Notes: generated by a model not told the origin, from the letters alone. Shown: positions 15,184 through 24,222, counted from the stretch's first letter. The stretch is 41,040 nt of DNA from Streptomyces mexicanus (GCF_902506575.1 NZ_LR732544.1:1911574-1952613); one strand, 5' to 3'. Numbers and translations are program-made.

Positions 15184-15405
15184 ATGAAGATCGACTGGGC
15201 AGCCCTCGGCTCCGTGTTCGGCGTCAGCCTCGTGGTCACCGTGGGACTGGTGGTCCTGTTCACCCTCGGCATCGCGGGCCTGTCCCGGCGCGAGGCCGCG
15301 TCAACCCGCGGAGAGTCGGCCGTCGCCGCCACGGCCGGGGCGTATGCGTGCTTTGCGCTCTGCGCGGCAGCCGTCGCCTACGGAATTTCCCTCATCCTGG
15401 GCTGA
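15184..15405 (+). CDS. Small two-helix membrane protein downstream of pitH2
   Basis: A 73-residue protein with two transmembrane helices: VFGVSLVVTVGLVVLFTLGIAGL (about 12-34) and ACFALCAAAVAYGISLILG (about 55-73), joined by a short basic, polar loop (SRREAASTRGES). AGGAAAG precedes ATG 15184. It lies 54 bp after pitH2 and just before a strong terminator, so it very likely shares the pitH2 transcript. It may be a small accessory subunit of the transporter (inference); no characterised homologue is recognised. Confidence 0.8.
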   Translation: MKIDWAALGSVFGVSLVVTVGLVVLFTLGIAGLSRREAASTRGESAVAATAGAYACFALCAAAVAYGISLILG

Positions 15406-15455
15406 GCGCACAAGGCTCTTCGGCCCCTCAGGGCCGCTCCGCTCACTCCTGTATC

Positions 15456-15495
15456 AACCCCCGTGGGGCACTACGTGCCTCTTACGGGGGTTTTT
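15456..15495 (+). terminator. Strong intrinsic terminator of the pitH2 transcript
   Basis: AACCCCCGT (15456-15464) pairs perfectly with ACGGGGGTT (15484-15492). An inner helix, GGCAC (15467-15471) with GTGCC (15475-15479), extends it, and a TTTTT run follows (15491-15495). This is a textbook rho-independent terminator, with a U-tract that most hairpins in this window lack. Confidence 0.92.
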
Positions 15496-15651
15496 CCTTG
15501 TTCGACCGGTCCGACGTACCTCGCCGAAACGACACATGTCATACTGACGAGGGCTGGCCGCTGTGGGCGAAGTCACCTACTCTTATGGGTAAGTACTTTC
15601 CGAGATGGTGGCAGCCTGACAAGTCAACGCCGACATGTGGCAGGGAGCGCC

Positions 15652-16509
15652 ATGCCAAGAGACATCGATCCGAGCCTCAACCGACGCAGGCTGCGAATCG
15701 AACTGCGCAAGGCCCGCGAGAACGCCGGGATGACCCAGCGGGACGCCGCGAAGGCCCTCGAATGGTCGCTCTCCAAACTGATCAGAATCGAGGCCGGCAC
15801 GGTCAGCCTCGGCGTGACGGACCTGCGGGCGCTGCTGCAGTTGTACGAGGTCGCGGACCCGCAGCTGGTCGCGGAGCTGGAGGACGCGGCCCGCGGCTCG
15901 AAGGGACAGTCGTGGTGGGCGCAGTACAGCGACGTCGTCTCGCCCCAGTACGCGCTGTACCTGGGGTACGAGGGATCGGCGGACGTCATCCGCATGTACA
16001 ACCCGGTCATCCTGCCGGGCTTGGTGCAGACGGCCGACTACGCCACCGCGCTGCTGTCGGCCATGACGCCCGAGACGCGGCTGCGCCAGCAGGTGGATCT
16101 GCGCCTGACCCGTCAGGAGCGGTTCTTCGACGGGGACGACGGCCCGGAGATCGACATCGTGCTGGACGAGGCGTCCGTCCGACGGGAGATCGGCGGGGCC
16201 TCGGTGATGCGCCGTCAGCTCGACCACATCCAGGAGCTGGCGCAGCACCCGCGGGTCACCCTGCGGCTGCTGCCCTTCTCCGCCGGAGCGCACTACAGCG
16301 TCACCACGCCGTTCATCCTGCTCGGCTTCAAGGACGACGACGACCTGCTCTACCTCGAAGGCCCCGGAGGCGGTCTGTCGAGCCGTGACGATCTGGACCT
16401 GATGGCCAGCTATCAGGAGTGCTTCGAGGAGATCAGCGCCATCGCGTACGAGGGCGACCGGATGAGTGAGCTGCTCGCCACGGTCAGGGAGAGTCTGGAC
16501 AACGGCTGA
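15652..16509 (+). CDS. XRE-family regulator with DUF5753 effector domain
   Basis: A 285-residue DNA-binding protein. An N-terminal helix-turn-helix (about residues 13-67, core GMTQRDAAKALEWSLSKLIRIEAG) is followed by the DUF5753 domain, recognised by the VILPGLVQTADYA segment, the DEASVRREIGG motif and the HPRVTLRLLPFSAGAH region. Proteins of this type (the WhiJ-like group) are abundant in Streptomyces, usually pair with small DUF397 proteins, and influence development or secondary metabolism. ATG 15652 is chosen because CAGGGAG lies 5 nt upstream. A DUF397 gene lies 1 kb downstream on the other strand. The following membrane-protein gene starts 42 bp after this stop with its own ribosome-binding site. 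Confidence 0.92.
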   Translation: MPRDIDPSLNRRRLRIELRKARENAGMTQRDAAKALEWSLSKLIRIEAGTVSLGVTDLRALLQLYEVADPQLVAELEDAARGSKGQSWWAQYSDVVSPQYALYLGYEGSADVIRMYNPVILPGLVQTADYATALLSAMTPETRLRQQVDLRLTRQERFFDGDDGPEIDIVLDEASVRREIGGASVMRRQLDHIQELAQHPRVTLRLLPFSAGAHYSVTTPFILLGFKDDDDLLYLEGPGGGLSSRDDLDLMASYQECFEEISAIAYEGDRMSELLATVRESLDNG

Positions 16510-16551
16510 TCCCGGGGCGGGACGACCCGGGCGGGGAACGGGGGAGGGCCC

Positions 16552-17016
16552 ATGGCGGTCTTCGGAATAGGGGCGTGGTGGCAGCGGCTGCGCGCTGGGG
16601 GCACCGAGGAGGACCGCCCTCTCTCCCTGGACGACACCATGCTCAAGGACAAGGCCATCCAGGAACAGCCGCTCACGGACCGGCTCATCCAACTGGAGAG
16701 GGCCCGGAACTGGCTGGAGATCCGCCTGTTGTCCGCCCGGCTGCTGCTGGGCACGGCCTGCAGCAGCATCCTGCTGCTCAGCGTCGCCCTGGCCACCCGG
16801 GTCGCCCCGAGCGTCCCGGGCGGCGCGGCCACACCGCTGACCACGACCGTCGCCGGCACGGTCGCCGCGGCGCTCCTGACGGCCCTGGGCGCCAAAGTGG
16901 GCACGGTGCTGCGCCGGCGCTCGGGCCGCTCACCAGGCGGTGAGGTCAACGACGCGGAGCGCTCCGGGACTGAACCGCCGCAAGGGCGCGGTTCAGGATC
17001 CGGAGCCGCTCCGTGA
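16552..17016 (+). CDS. Two-helix membrane protein of unknown function
   Basis: A 154-residue protein: a charged N-terminal half (LERARNWLEIRLLSARL suggests an amphipathic helix), two transmembrane helices (about 65-86 and 95-117), then a basic turn LRRRSGR and a polar, Gly/Ser-rich tail. A GGGGGAGGG site precedes ATG 16552. It is probably co-transcribed with the XRE regulator. Its last 71 bp overlap, tail to tail, the convergent 86-residue membrane ORF, and the shared stretch contains a perfect hairpin. No family recognised. Coupling to the regulator suggests a membrane partner or target (inference). Confidence 0.72.
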   Translation: MAVFGIGAWWQRLRAGGTEEDRPLSLDDTMLKDKAIQEQPLTDRLIQLERARNWLEIRLLSARLLLGTACSSILLLSVALATRVAPSVPGGAATPLTTTVAGTVAAALLTALGAKVGTVLRRRSGRSPGGEVNDAERSGTEPPQGRGSGSGAAP

Positions 17017-17206
17017 CCGGTGTGAGCCCCCACCACAATCCGGCCGCCACGGCGACGAGCGCCGTCACCAGCAGCCAGACGATCCCGCGCGGCGCGCCGC
17101 CCGGCACCAGGAGCCCGGCCAGCGCCCCCAGTCCGACCGCGAGGACGCCGCTGACCGAGGAGAACAGGGCCAGCGGTCCGGCCGCCGAGGCCCCGCCCAC
17201 CCGCAC
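16946..17206 (-). CDS. Small two-helix membrane protein, convergent overlap
   Basis: An 86-residue reading frame with two strong hydrophobic helices (PLALFSSVSGVLAVGLGALAGLLV and GIVWLLVTALVAVAAGLWWGL) and a basic C-terminal segment. Codon third positions are about 90% G/C, as in real genes here, which argues against a chance antisense frame. The start is GTG 17206; the G-rich run just before it (GGGGGG) is a poor but possible ribosome-binding site. It overlaps the plus-strand membrane gene by 71 bp. No homologue is recognised. It may form a pair with that protein. Confidence 0.55.
   Translation of the reverse strand: MRVGGASAAGPLALFSSVSGVLAVGLGALAGLLVPGGAPRGIVWLLVTALVAVAAGLWWGLTPVTERLRILNRALAAVQSRSAPRR
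16970..16996. terminator. Perfect hairpin in the convergent overlap
   Basis: CTGAACCGC (16970-16978) and GCGGTTCAG (16988-16996) form a 9-bp perfect stem with a 9-nt loop. It lies inside the shared 3' ends of the two convergent membrane-protein genes, so in either RNA it falls just before the stop codon. It may be a bidirectional terminator or an mRNA-stabilising structure. Confidence 0.5.
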
Positions 17207-17236
17207 CCCCCCGCACGTGCCCCGGCACGTGATGCT

Positions 17237-17258
17237 GGCGTGTCTCTCGCGTCACGCC
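17237..17258. other. Imperfect terminator-like inverted repeat
   Basis: GGCGTG (17237-17242) and CACGCC (17253-17258) flank a 10-nt loop. A TTTT run follows at 17267-17270 on the plus strand. It could terminate leftover transcription from the XRE/membrane-protein unit, or lie in the promoter region of the minus-strand membrane gene. Weak on its own. Confidence 0.3.
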
Positions 17259-17338
17259 CAAAGTGGTTTTGCCTCGTCGGAGCGGGTCGTCGCAACCGTC
17301 ATACGCGTAAAAGAGCAAGTCCCGTCCCCCCGGGCCGC

Positions 17339-17563
17339 TCATGAGCAGCCCGCTCCCGGGTCCCCGAGCCCTGCCAGAAAACCACACCACGCCTGGCGAC
17401 GGAAAGCGAGCACTGCGTCACGTTCCGCCCCGGACGGCCGCTTCGAGTCGCGCACGAGCGCGCGGTCGCCTCCGCTGCCGAAGGCCACCTCGACGCAGTT
17501 GCCCGCCTCACCGGAGTAGCTGCTCCTGACCCAGACGCGCCCCGACGGCTCCCTGCCTGCCAA
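17339..17563 (-). CDS. DUF397 domain protein
   Basis: A 74-residue protein made almost entirely of one DUF397 domain: VWVRSSYSGEAGNCVEVA, then ALVRDSKRP and a C-terminal AWCGFLAGL. In Streptomyces, DUF397 proteins are small partners of XRE/DUF5753 regulators, and one such regulator is encoded 1 kb away. TTG 17563 is chosen because GCAGGAGGAG lies 7 nt upstream, an excellent site. An upstream in-frame ATG (17617) would add 18 Arg/Gly-rich residues and has no comparable site. The gene points away from the cobalamin riboswitch, so their promoters share the 17564-17736 interval. Confidence 0.85.
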   Translation of the reverse strand: MAGREPSGRVWVRSSYSGEAGNCVEVAFGSGGDRALVRDSKRPSGAERDAVLAFRRQAWCGFLAGLGDPGAGCS

Positions 17564-17675
17564 CGCCCACCTCCTCCTGCCCCGAGCCCTGCCCCAAGCA
17601 CCACCACGGGTGTCCATGCCGGGAGTCTTCCCAGCTTCCCCGCTCGGGAAGAGGCCAAAAGAAGCCGTTTCAAGC

Positions 17676-17713
17676 CACTGACCCAGTGTCACCGGTGTGG
17701 GCCTCAGCACACC
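17676..17713. promoter_or_regulatory. Inverted repeats between the DUF397 gene and the riboswitch
   Basis: CACTG (17676-17680) with CAGTG (17684-17688), and GGTGTG (17694-17699) with CACACC (17708-17713), form two small consecutive hairpins just upstream of the riboswitch. They lie where the divergent promoters are expected and could be operator sites, for instance for the neighbouring XRE regulator (inference). No clear promoter hexamers were identified. Confidence 0.35.
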
Positions 17714-17736
17714 AGTGCGTCGCAGGTCAAAGCGAA

Positions 17737-17885
17737 GTTGACGGCCTCTCGCGGGGCGTGGTGGACTGCCGGGGCCAGTTACGGCGGCACGAGAGGAAGC
17801 CCGGTGCGAATCCGGCGCGGTCCCGCCGCTGTGACCGGGGAACCTCCCCGGGAGCCAGGAACTCTCACCGCCGGTCTCGTCGAAC
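17737..17885 (+). ncRNA. Adenosylcobalamin (B12) riboswitch aptamer
   Basis: The conserved core is unmistakable: GGAAGCCCGGTGCGAATCCG at 17795-17814, the CCCGCCGCTGTGACCGG segment at 17822-17838, and the B12-box region GAGCCAGGAACTCTCACCG at 17852-17870. A peripheral stem CCTCTCG (17745-17751) pairs with CGAGAGG (17790-17796). The outer P1 helix is probably GTTGACG (17737-17743) with CGTCGAAC (17878-17885), one base bulged. Binding of coenzyme B12 is expected to repress the cobD-cobI run downstream. Confidence 0.93.
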
Positions 17886-17984
17886 CAGGGCGTGGACACC
17901 CTGAGTGAGGACATATCGCCCTGCGCGGCTGCCGACCCCGGCTCATCAGCGCCTCTCTGCCCGCCCCCGCGCCCGGCTGAGCCC
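17886..17984 (+). promoter_or_regulatory. Riboswitch expression platform, candidate start-codon sequestering helix
   Basis: GGCTCA (17940-17945) is complementary to TGAGCC (17978-17983), which ends one base before the ATG at 17985, so this helix would cover the initiation region. Upstream, CAGGG at 17886-17890 can pair either with CCCTG (17899-17903) or, extended to CAGGGCG, with CGCCCTG (17917-17923). These are mutually exclusive choices. No U-tract terminator is present. The layout favours control of translation initiation. Confidence 0.55.
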
Positions 17985-19064
17985 ATGGGTGCCGATCGCG
18001 TCTCCGCGTCCGGCGCCCCCGCCGGCCTCCTCGGTGACCTGCTCCTCGGTGATCCCCGCCGCGGGCATCCGGTCGCCGTGTTCGGGCGGGCCGCCGGCGC
18101 CGTGGAACGTGTGCTGTGGCGGGACCACCGCGGGTGGGGGGCGCTGCACACCGCGCTGTGCGCCGGTGGCGCCGTAGCGCTGGGAGCCGTCGCCGCGCGC
18201 GCCGTCCGGCCCTCCCCCGTCGCCACGGTCCTGCTGACCGGCGCGGCCACCTGGGCCGGGGTCGGCGGCCCCTCCCTCGCGCGCGAAGCCCGCGCCGTGG
18301 GGCGGGCGTTGGAGGCCGGTGACGTCGAGGCCGCCCGGGCGCGGCTGCCGCCCCTGTGCGGGCGCGCCCCGCAGGCCCTGGACGCCGACGGGATCGCCCG
18401 GGCCGTCGTGGAGTCGGTCGCCGAGAACACCTCCGACGCGGTGGTGGGCGCCCTGGTGTGGGGCGCGGTCGTGGGCGTGCCGGGGCTCGTCGGGTTCCGG
18501 GCCGTCAACACCCTGGACGCCATGGTCGGTCACCGCTCGCCGCGCTACCGCCGCTACGGCTGGGCCTCGGCCCGGCTCGACGACGTGGCCGGATGGCCGG
18601 GGGCGCGGCTGACCGCCGTCCTCGCCGCCGTGGCCGGCGGTGATCCGCGCGGGGCCGTCCGGGCCTGGCGGGCCGACGCCGCGAAGCATCCGAGCCCCAA
18701 CGCCGGTCCGGTCGAAGCCTCGTTCGCGGGGGCGCTCGGGGTGCGGCTGGGCGGCACGTTGTCGTACGGGGGGCGCGTGGAACACCGGCCGGTGCTCAAC
18801 CCCGCCGGGCGCGCCGTACGGGTATCGGACATCGAACGGGCCGTACGGCTCTCCCGGCGCGTGAGTTGGCTCGCGCTCGCCACCTGCGCCACCGCGGGGC
18901 TCCTGCGCGACCTCCGCCCGACCCCGCGCGACACCCGCACCACCCCGGGCAACTCCCGCCCGGCCCCGGGCAGTCGGCGTACGGCCGCCGGCACCCGCCG
19001 CGCGGCTCTCGGCGGCCGCCGCGCCCTCCTCAGCATCCGCCGGACGAAGGGACGTACGTCATGA
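17985..19064 (+). CDS. cobD: Adenosylcobinamide-phosphate synthase (CobD/CbiB)
   Basis: A membrane protein of 359 residues that attaches the aminopropanol (phosphate) arm to adenosylcobyric acid. Family marks are [19 protein letters not shown] near the N-terminus, [41 protein letters not shown] and [24 protein letters not shown]. Residues about 306-359 form an unusual tail with 14 arginines and short RxTP/RR repeats that is not part of the usual family core. ATG 17985 matches the conserved start (MxADRV). An upstream GTG at 17892 would extend into the riboswitch platform. It is the first gene of the run and overlaps cobQ by ATGA. Confidence 0.93.
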   Translation: MGADRVSASGAPAGLLGDLLLGDPRRGHPVAVFGRAAGAVERVLWRDHRGWGALHTALCAGGAVALGAVAARAVRPSPVATVLLTGAATWAGVGGPSLAREARAVGRALEAGDVEAARARLPPLCGRAPQALDADGIARAVVESVAENTSDAVVGALVWGAVVGVPGLVGFRAVNTLDAMVGHRSPRYRRYGWASARLDDVAGWPGARLTAVLAAVAGGDPRGAVRAWRADAAKHPSPNAGPVEASFAGALGVRLGGTLSYGGRVEHRPVLNPAGRAVRVSDIERAVRLSRRVSWLALATCATAGLLRDLRPTPRDTRTTPGNSRPAPGSRRTAAGTRRAALGGRRALLSIRRTKGRTS

Positions 19065-20572
19065 GCGCGGGCCTGCTCGTCGCCGGCACCACCTCCGACG
19101 CCGGGAAGAGCGTCGTGACGGCCGGCATCTGCCGGTGGCTGGTGCGCCAGGGCGTCAAAGTGGCGCCGTTCAAGGCGCAGAACATGTCCCTGAACTCCTT
19201 CGTCACCCGCGAGGGCGCCGAGATCGGACGCGCCCAGGCCATGCAGGCCCAGGCGTGCCGGATCGAGCCGACCGCGCTGATGAACCCGGTGCTGCTCAAG
19301 CCCGGCGGCGAGCAGAGCAGCCAGGTGGTGCTGCTGGGCAAGCCGGTGGGCGAGCTGAGCGCCCGCGGCTACCACGGCGGCCGGCAGCAGCGGCTCCTGG
19401 GCACCGTCCTGGACTGCCTGGCCGAGCTGCGGAGCACGTACGACGCGGTGATCTGCGAGGGGGCGGGCAGCCCGGCGGAGATCAACCTGCGCCGCACCGA
19501 CATCGTGAACATGGGCATCGCCCGCGCCGCGAAGCTGCCCGTGCTCGTCGTCGGCGACATCGACCGCGGCGGCGTCTTCGCGTCCTTCTTCGGCACCGTC
19601 GCGCTGCTCTCGCGTGAGGACCAGGAGCTGGTGGCGGGGTTCCTCGTCAACAAGTTCCGCGGGGACGTGTCGCTGCTGGAGCCCGGCCTGGACATGCTGC
19701 GCGACCTCACCGGCCGGCCCAGCTACGGCGTGCTGCCGTTCCGGCACGGCCTCGGCATCGACGAGGAGGACGGGCTGAGGGTGTCGCTGCGGGGCGCCGT
19801 GCGCGAGTCGACCGTCGCTCCCCCGGTCGGCGAGGACGTGCTGCGGGTCGCCGTGTGCGCGATCCCGCTGATGTCCAACTTCACCGACGTGGACGCGCTG
19901 GCGGCCGAACCGGGTGTCGTGGTGCGGTTCGTGGACCGCCCGGAGGAACTGGCGGACGCCGACCTCGTCGTCGTCCCCGGCACCCGGGGCACGGTCCGCG
20001 CCCTGCGGTGGCTGCGCGAGCGCGGCCTGGCGGACGCGCTCGTGCGAAGAGCCGCCCAGCGGCGTCCGGTCCTCGGCATCTGCGGCGGTTTCCAGCTGCT
20101 CGGCGAGCACATCGAGGACGAGGTGGAAAGCCGCGCCGGGCACGTCGAGGGACTGGGCGTCCTGCCCGTGCGGGTGCGGTTCGCGCGCGAGAAGACCCTC
20201 ACCCGGCCCGTCGGCGAGGCCTACGGCGAGCGGGTCGAGGGCTACGAGATCCACCACGGGATCGCCGACGTCCGAGGCGGTGACGAGCCCTTCCTGGACG
20301 GCTGCCGCGTGGGCGCGACCTGGGGCACCCACTGGCACGGCTCGCTGGAGTCGGACGGTTTCCGGCGGGCCTTCCTGCGCGAGGTGGCGGCCGCCGCGGG
20401 CCGCCGTTTCGTGCCCGCGCCCGACACCTCCTTCGCCGCGCTGCGCGAGGAGCAGCTCGACCGGCTCGGCGACCTGATCGAACAGCACGCGGACACCGAC
20501 GCGCTCTGGCGGCTCATCGAGTCGGGCGCGCCGCAAGGACTGCCTTTCATCCCCCCGGGAGCGCCCGCATGA
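19061..20572 (+). CDS. cobQ: Cobyric acid synthase (CobQ)
   Basis: A 503-residue glutamine-dependent amidotransferase that amidates four carboxylates of adenosylcobyrinic a,c-diamide to give adenosylcobyric acid. The N-terminal dethiobiotin-synthase-like ATP domain begins [11 protein letters not shown], with KAQNMSLNS and [13 protein letters not shown]. The C-terminal class I glutaminase-like domain has the nucleophile elbow [10 protein letters not shown] (Cys about 340) and the catalytic His in GTHWHGS (about 423). The length is normal. ATG 19061 overlaps the cobD stop (ATGA), indicating translational coupling. Confidence 0.95.
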   Translation: MSAGLLVAGTTSDAGKSVVTAGICRWLVRQGVKVAPFKAQNMSLNSFVTREGAEIGRAQAMQAQACRIEPTALMNPVLLKPGGEQSSQVVLLGKPVGELSARGYHGGRQQRLLGTVLDCLAELRSTYDAVICEGAGSPAEINLRRTDIVNMGIARAAKLPVLVVGDIDRGGVFASFFGTVALLSREDQELVAGFLVNKFRGDVSLLEPGLDMLRDLTGRPSYGVLPFRHGLGIDEEDGLRVSLRGAVRESTVAPPVGEDVLRVAVCAIPLMSNFTDVDALAAEPGVVVRFVDRPEELADADLVVVPGTRGTVRALRWLRERGLADALVRRAAQRRPVLGICGGFQLLGEHIEDEVESRAGHVEGLGVLPVRVRFAREKTLTRPVGEAYGERVEGYEIHHGIADVRGGDEPFLDGCRVGATWGTHWHGSLESDGFRRAFLREVAAAAGRRFVPAPDTSFAALREEQLDRLGDLIEQHADTDALWRLIESGAPQGLPFIPPGAPA

Positions 20573-23500
20573 GCACAGTGTTGTTGTTGTCGACCGCCGA
20601 CACGGATCTGCTGGCGGCCCGGGCCTCCGGCGCCGGCTACCGCATCGGCAACCCCACGCGCGTGGACGTCGGCCAGGAGCTGCCCGCCCTGCTGGACGGC
20701 GCGGACATCGCGGTCGTCCGGCTGCTGGGCGGCAAACGCGCCTGGGAGGACGGGCTGGCCGCGCTGAAGGCGTCCGGGATCCCGACCGTGCTGCTGGGCG
20801 GCGAGGCCGTGCCGGACGCGGAGCTGATGGCCGAGTCGAGCGTGCCCGCCGGTGTCGTGGCCGAGGCGCTGAAGTACCTGGTGGAGGGCGGCCCGGAGAA
20901 CCTCGCCGAACTCGCCCGGTTCCTGTCGGACACCGTGCTGCTGACCGGCGAGGGCTTCGCGGAGCCGCGCACGATGCCGGAGTACGGCGTGCACGGCGCC
21001 CACGAGATCCGCGACGGCCGCCCCACCGTCGGCGTGCTCTTCTACCGCGCCCACGAACTGAGCGGCAACACCGCCTTCGTGGACACCCTGTGCGCGGCGA
21101 TCGAGGCGCAGGGCGCCAACGCGCTGCCGGTGTACTGCGGTTCGCTGCGCGGCGCGGACGACGGGCTGTACGAGATCCTCGGGCGGGCCGACGCGCTGGT
21201 CGCCACCGTGCTCGCGGCCGGCGGCACGCACGCCTCGCAGGCGTCCGCGGGCGGCGACGAGGAGTCCTGGGACATCGGCGCGCTCGCCGACCTGGACATC
21301 CCCGTGCTGCAAGGGCTCTGCCTGACCTCCTCGCGCACGGCGTGGGAGGAGTCGGACGCGGCCCTTTCCCCCATGGACGCGGCGATGCAGGTGGCGATCC
21401 CCGAGTTCGACGGGCGGCTGATCACCGTCCCGTTCTCCTTCAAGGAGCAGGGACCGGACGACGTCCCCGTGTACGTCGCCGACCCGGAGCGGGCCGCCCG
21501 GGTCGCCGGGATCGCCGTCCGGCACGCCCGGCTCAAACACAAGCCGAACGCCGAGAAGAAGATCGCGCTGGTCTTCACCGCCTACCCGACCAAGCACTCC
21601 CGGGTCGGCAACGCGGTCGGCCTGGACACGCCCGCCTCGGCGGTGCGGGTGCTCGACGCGCTCCGGGACGCCGGGTACTCCCTCACCGAGTACCCCTCCG
21701 GCGGAGACGAGCTGATCCACCGCCTGATCGAGGCCGGCGGCCACGACGTGGAGTGGCTGACGGAGGAACAGCTGGCCGCCGCGCCCGCGCGGGTGCCGCT
21801 GGCCGACTACCGGGCCTGGTTCGACACGCTCGACCCCGCGCTGAAGGACGCGATGACCGAGGCGTGGGGCGAGCCGCCGGGCTCGCTGTACGTCGACGGC
21901 GACGACATCGTGCTGGCGTCGCTGCGGTTCGGCAACGTCGTGGTGATGATCCAGCCGCCGCGCGGCTTCGGCGAGAACCCGATCGCGATCTACCACGACC
22001 CGGACATGCCGCCCTCCCACCACTATCTGGCGGCCTACCGCTGGCTGGAGAACAGCTTCGGCGCGGACGCGATCGTCCACATGGGCAAGCACGGCACCAT
22101 GGAGTGGCTCCCCGGCAAGGGGCTGGGACTGTCGCGCGGCTGCGCGCCGGACGCCGTCCTCGGCGACCTGCCGCTCGTCTACCCCTTCATCGTCAACGAC
22201 CCCGGTGAGGGCACCCAGGCCAAGCGGCGCGGCCACGCCACGGTCGTCGACCACCTGGTGCCGCCGATGGCCCGCGCCGACACCTACGGCGACCTGGCCA
22301 AGCTGGAGCAGCTGCTGGACGAGTACGCCCTCGTCTCCGACCTGGACCCGGCGAAGGCGCCGGCCGTGCGCGCCCAGATCTGGACCCTGGTCAAGGCCGC
22401 CGAACTCCACCACGACCTGCACGTGGACGAGCAGCCGGACGACGACGCGTTCGACGAGTTCGTCATGCACATCGACGGCTACCTGTGCGAGATCAAGGAC
22501 GTGCAGATCCGCGACGGACTGCACATCCTGGGCGGCGGACCGGTCGGCGAGCCGCGGGTGAACCTGGTGCTGGCGGTCCTGCGGGCGTCCCAGGTGTGGG
22601 GCGGGCAGGCGGACGCGCTGCCCGGGCTCAGGGCGGCGCTGGCGGCCCACTTCGGACTGGTGGAGAAGGAACTGCTGGCCGAGCCGGGCGCCGCGGTGAA
22701 GGTGCCGGTGGAGCTGACGGACCTGGTGGACGGGCCGGCCCGCACCGCCTCCGACGCGATAGACCTGCTGGAGCAGCTGTGCCGCCGGATCGCGCAGGGC
22801 ATGGAGGAGCGCGGCTGGGACCGTACGGCCGTGCGGGGCGTCCTGACCCGGGTGCTCGGCCACGAACTGCCGTCCGCGGTGGACGTGTTGGAGTTCGCCT
22901 GCGACGAGGTCGTACCGCGCCTCGCCCGCACCACGGACGAGATCGGGCACATCCTGCGCGCCCTGGACGGCGGCTACGTCCCGGCCGGCCCGTCCGGTTC
23001 GCCGACGCGGGGCCTGGTCAACGTGCTGCCGACCGGGCGGAACTTCTACTCCGTCGACCCCAAGGCCATTCCGTCCCGGCTGAGCTGGGAGGTCGGGCAG
23101 TCGCTCGCGGACTCCCTCGTCCAGCGCTATCTGCAGGACACGGGCGCGTACCCGAGGTCCGTGGGCCTCACGGTCTGGGGCACCTCCGCGATGCGCACCC
23201 AGGGCGACGACATCGCCGAGATCCTGGCGCTGCTGGGCTGCCGCCCGGTGTGGGACGACGCCTCGCGCCGGGTGACCGGCTTCGAGGTGGTCCCGCTGAA
23301 GGAGCTGGGCCGGCCGCGCATCGACGTCACGGTGCGCATCTCCGGCTTCTTCCGGGACGCGTTCCCGCACGTGGTCGGGCTGATCGACGACGCGGTGCGG
23401 GCGGTGGCGGAGCTGGACGAGCCCGCCGAGCAGAACTTCGTGAAGGCGCACGCGGACGAGGACACCGCCGAGCACGGTGACCGCCGCCGGGCCACCGCGC

Positions 23501-24222
23501 GCATCTTCGGCTCCAAGCCGGGCGCGTACGGCGCGGGCCTGCTGCCGCTGATCGACGCCCGCAACTGGCGCTCCGACGCCGACCTCGCCGAGGTGTACGC
23601 GGTCTGGGGTGGCTACGCCTACGGGCGCGGCCTCGACGGGCGGGCGGCGCGCGGCGACATGGAGACGGCGTTCCGGCGGATCGCGGTGGCGGCGAAGAAC
23701 GTCGACACCCGTGAGCACGACCTGGTGGACGCCGACGACTACTTCCAGTACCACGGCGGCATGGTCGCCATGGTGCGGCACCTGACGGGGGCGAGCCCCG
23801 AGGCGTACGTGGGCGACAGCGCCGTACCGGACCAGGTGAGGACCCGCACGCTGGGCGAGGAGACGCACCGCGTCTTCCGCGCCCGCGTGGTCAACCCGCG
23901 CTGGATGGCGGCCATGCGGCGGCACGGCTACAAGGGCGCCTTCGAGATGGCGGCGACCGTGGACTACCTGTTCGGGTACGACGCCACGGCAGGGGTCGTG
24001 GACGACTGGATGTACGAGAAGCTGTCGGCCGAGTACGTCTTCGACGCCGAGAACCGGGACTTCATGAAGAAGTCCAACCCGTGGGCGCTGCGGGGCATCA
24101 CCGAGCGGCTGCTGGAGGCCGCGGACCGCGGGCTGTGGGCGGAGCCGGACGCGGACACCCTGGAGCGGCTGCGCGCCGCGTATCTGGAGCTGGAAGGCGA
24201 CTTGGAGGGCGACGAGAAGTGA
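20569..24222 (+). CDS. cobN: Cobaltochelatase large subunit (CobN)
   Basis: A 1217-residue protein of the CobN/BchH family, which binds the tetrapyrrole and inserts Co2+ into hydrogenobyrinic a,c-diamide in the late-insertion (aerobic-type) pathway. Characteristic segments include [37 protein letters not shown], the [20 protein letters not shown] region, and [12 protein letters not shown] near the C-terminus. It needs an AAA+ partner, supplied by the next gene. It overlaps cobQ by ATGA and its own stop overlaps the next start (GTGA). The full length is comparable to other CobN proteins and no interruption is seen. Confidence 0.95.
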   Translation: MSTVLLLSTADTDLLAARASGAGYRIGNPTRVDVGQELPALLDGADIAVVRLLGGKRAWEDGLAALKASGIPTVLLGGEAVPDAELMAESSVPAGVVAEALKYLVEGGPENLAELARFLSDTVLLTGEGFAEPRTMPEYGVHGAHEIRDGRPTVGVLFYRAHELSGNTAFVDTLCAAIEAQGANALPVYCGSLRGADDGLYEILGRADALVATVLAAGGTHASQASAGGDEESWDIGALADLDIPVLQGLCLTSSRTAWEESDAALSPMDAAMQVAIPEFDGRLITVPFSFKEQGPDDVPVYVADPERAARVAGIAVRHARLKHKPNAEKKIALVFTAYPTKHSRVGNAVGLDTPASAVRVLDALRDAGYSLTEYPSGGDELIHRLIEAGGHDVEWLTEEQLAAAPARVPLADYRAWFDTLDPALKDAMTEAWGEPPGSLYVDGDDIVLASLRFGNVVVMIQPPRGFGENPIAIYHDPDMPPSHHYLAAYRWLENSFGADAIVHMGKHGTMEWLPGKGLGLSRGCAPDAVLGDLPLVYPFIVNDPGEGTQAKRRGHATVVDHLVPPMARADTYGDLAKLEQLLDEYALVSDLDPAKAPAVRAQIWTLVKAAELHHDLHVDEQPDDDAFDEFVMHIDGYLCEIKDVQIRDGLHILGGGPVGEPRVNLVLAVLRASQVWGGQADALPGLRAALAAHFGLVEKELLAEPGAAVKVPVELTDLVDGPARTASDAIDLLEQLCRRIAQGMEERGWDRTAVRGVLTRVLGHELPSAVDVLEFACDEVVPRLARTTDEIGHILRALDGGYVPAGPSGSPTRGLVNVLPTGRNFYSVDPKAIPSRLSWEVGQSLADSLVQRYLQDTGAYPRSVGLTVWGTSAMRTQGDDIAEILALLGCRPVWDDASRRVTGFEVVPLKELGRPRIDVTVRISGFFRDAFPHVVGLIDDAVRAVAELDEPAEQNFVKAHADEDTAEHGDRRRATARIFGSKPGAYGAGLLPLIDARNWRSDADLAEVYAVWGGYAYGRGLDGRAARGDMETAFRRIAVAAKNVDTREHDLVDADDYFQYHGGMVAMVRHLTGASPEAYVGDSAVPDQVRTRTLGEETHRVFRARVVNPRWMAAMRRHGYKGAFEMAATVDYLFGYDATAGVVDDWMYEKLSAEYVFDAENRDFMKKSNPWALRGITERLLEAADRGLWAEPDADTLERLRAAYLELEGDLEGDEK

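Noticed and set aside
15463..15651. Longer start for the XRE regulator
   Set aside because: It would run through the pitH2 terminator; ATG 15652 has a good ribosome-binding site and the family start.
15600..17600. XRE/DUF397 region as a phage or integrative-element remnant
   Set aside because: No integrase, attachment-site repeat, tRNA or composition shift was seen; such regulator pairs are normal chromosomal genes in Streptomyces.
17892..17984. Upstream GTG start for cobD
   Set aside because: It would place coding sequence inside the riboswitch expression platform and adds residues without homology. The family N-terminus starts at ATG 17985.
20242..23925. A 1227-codon open frame on the minus strand opposite cobQ/cobN
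   Set aside because: It is an antisense shadow caused by extreme GC bias. Its translation is His/Arg/Val/Gly-rich with no family motifs, whereas cobN on the plus strand is complete.
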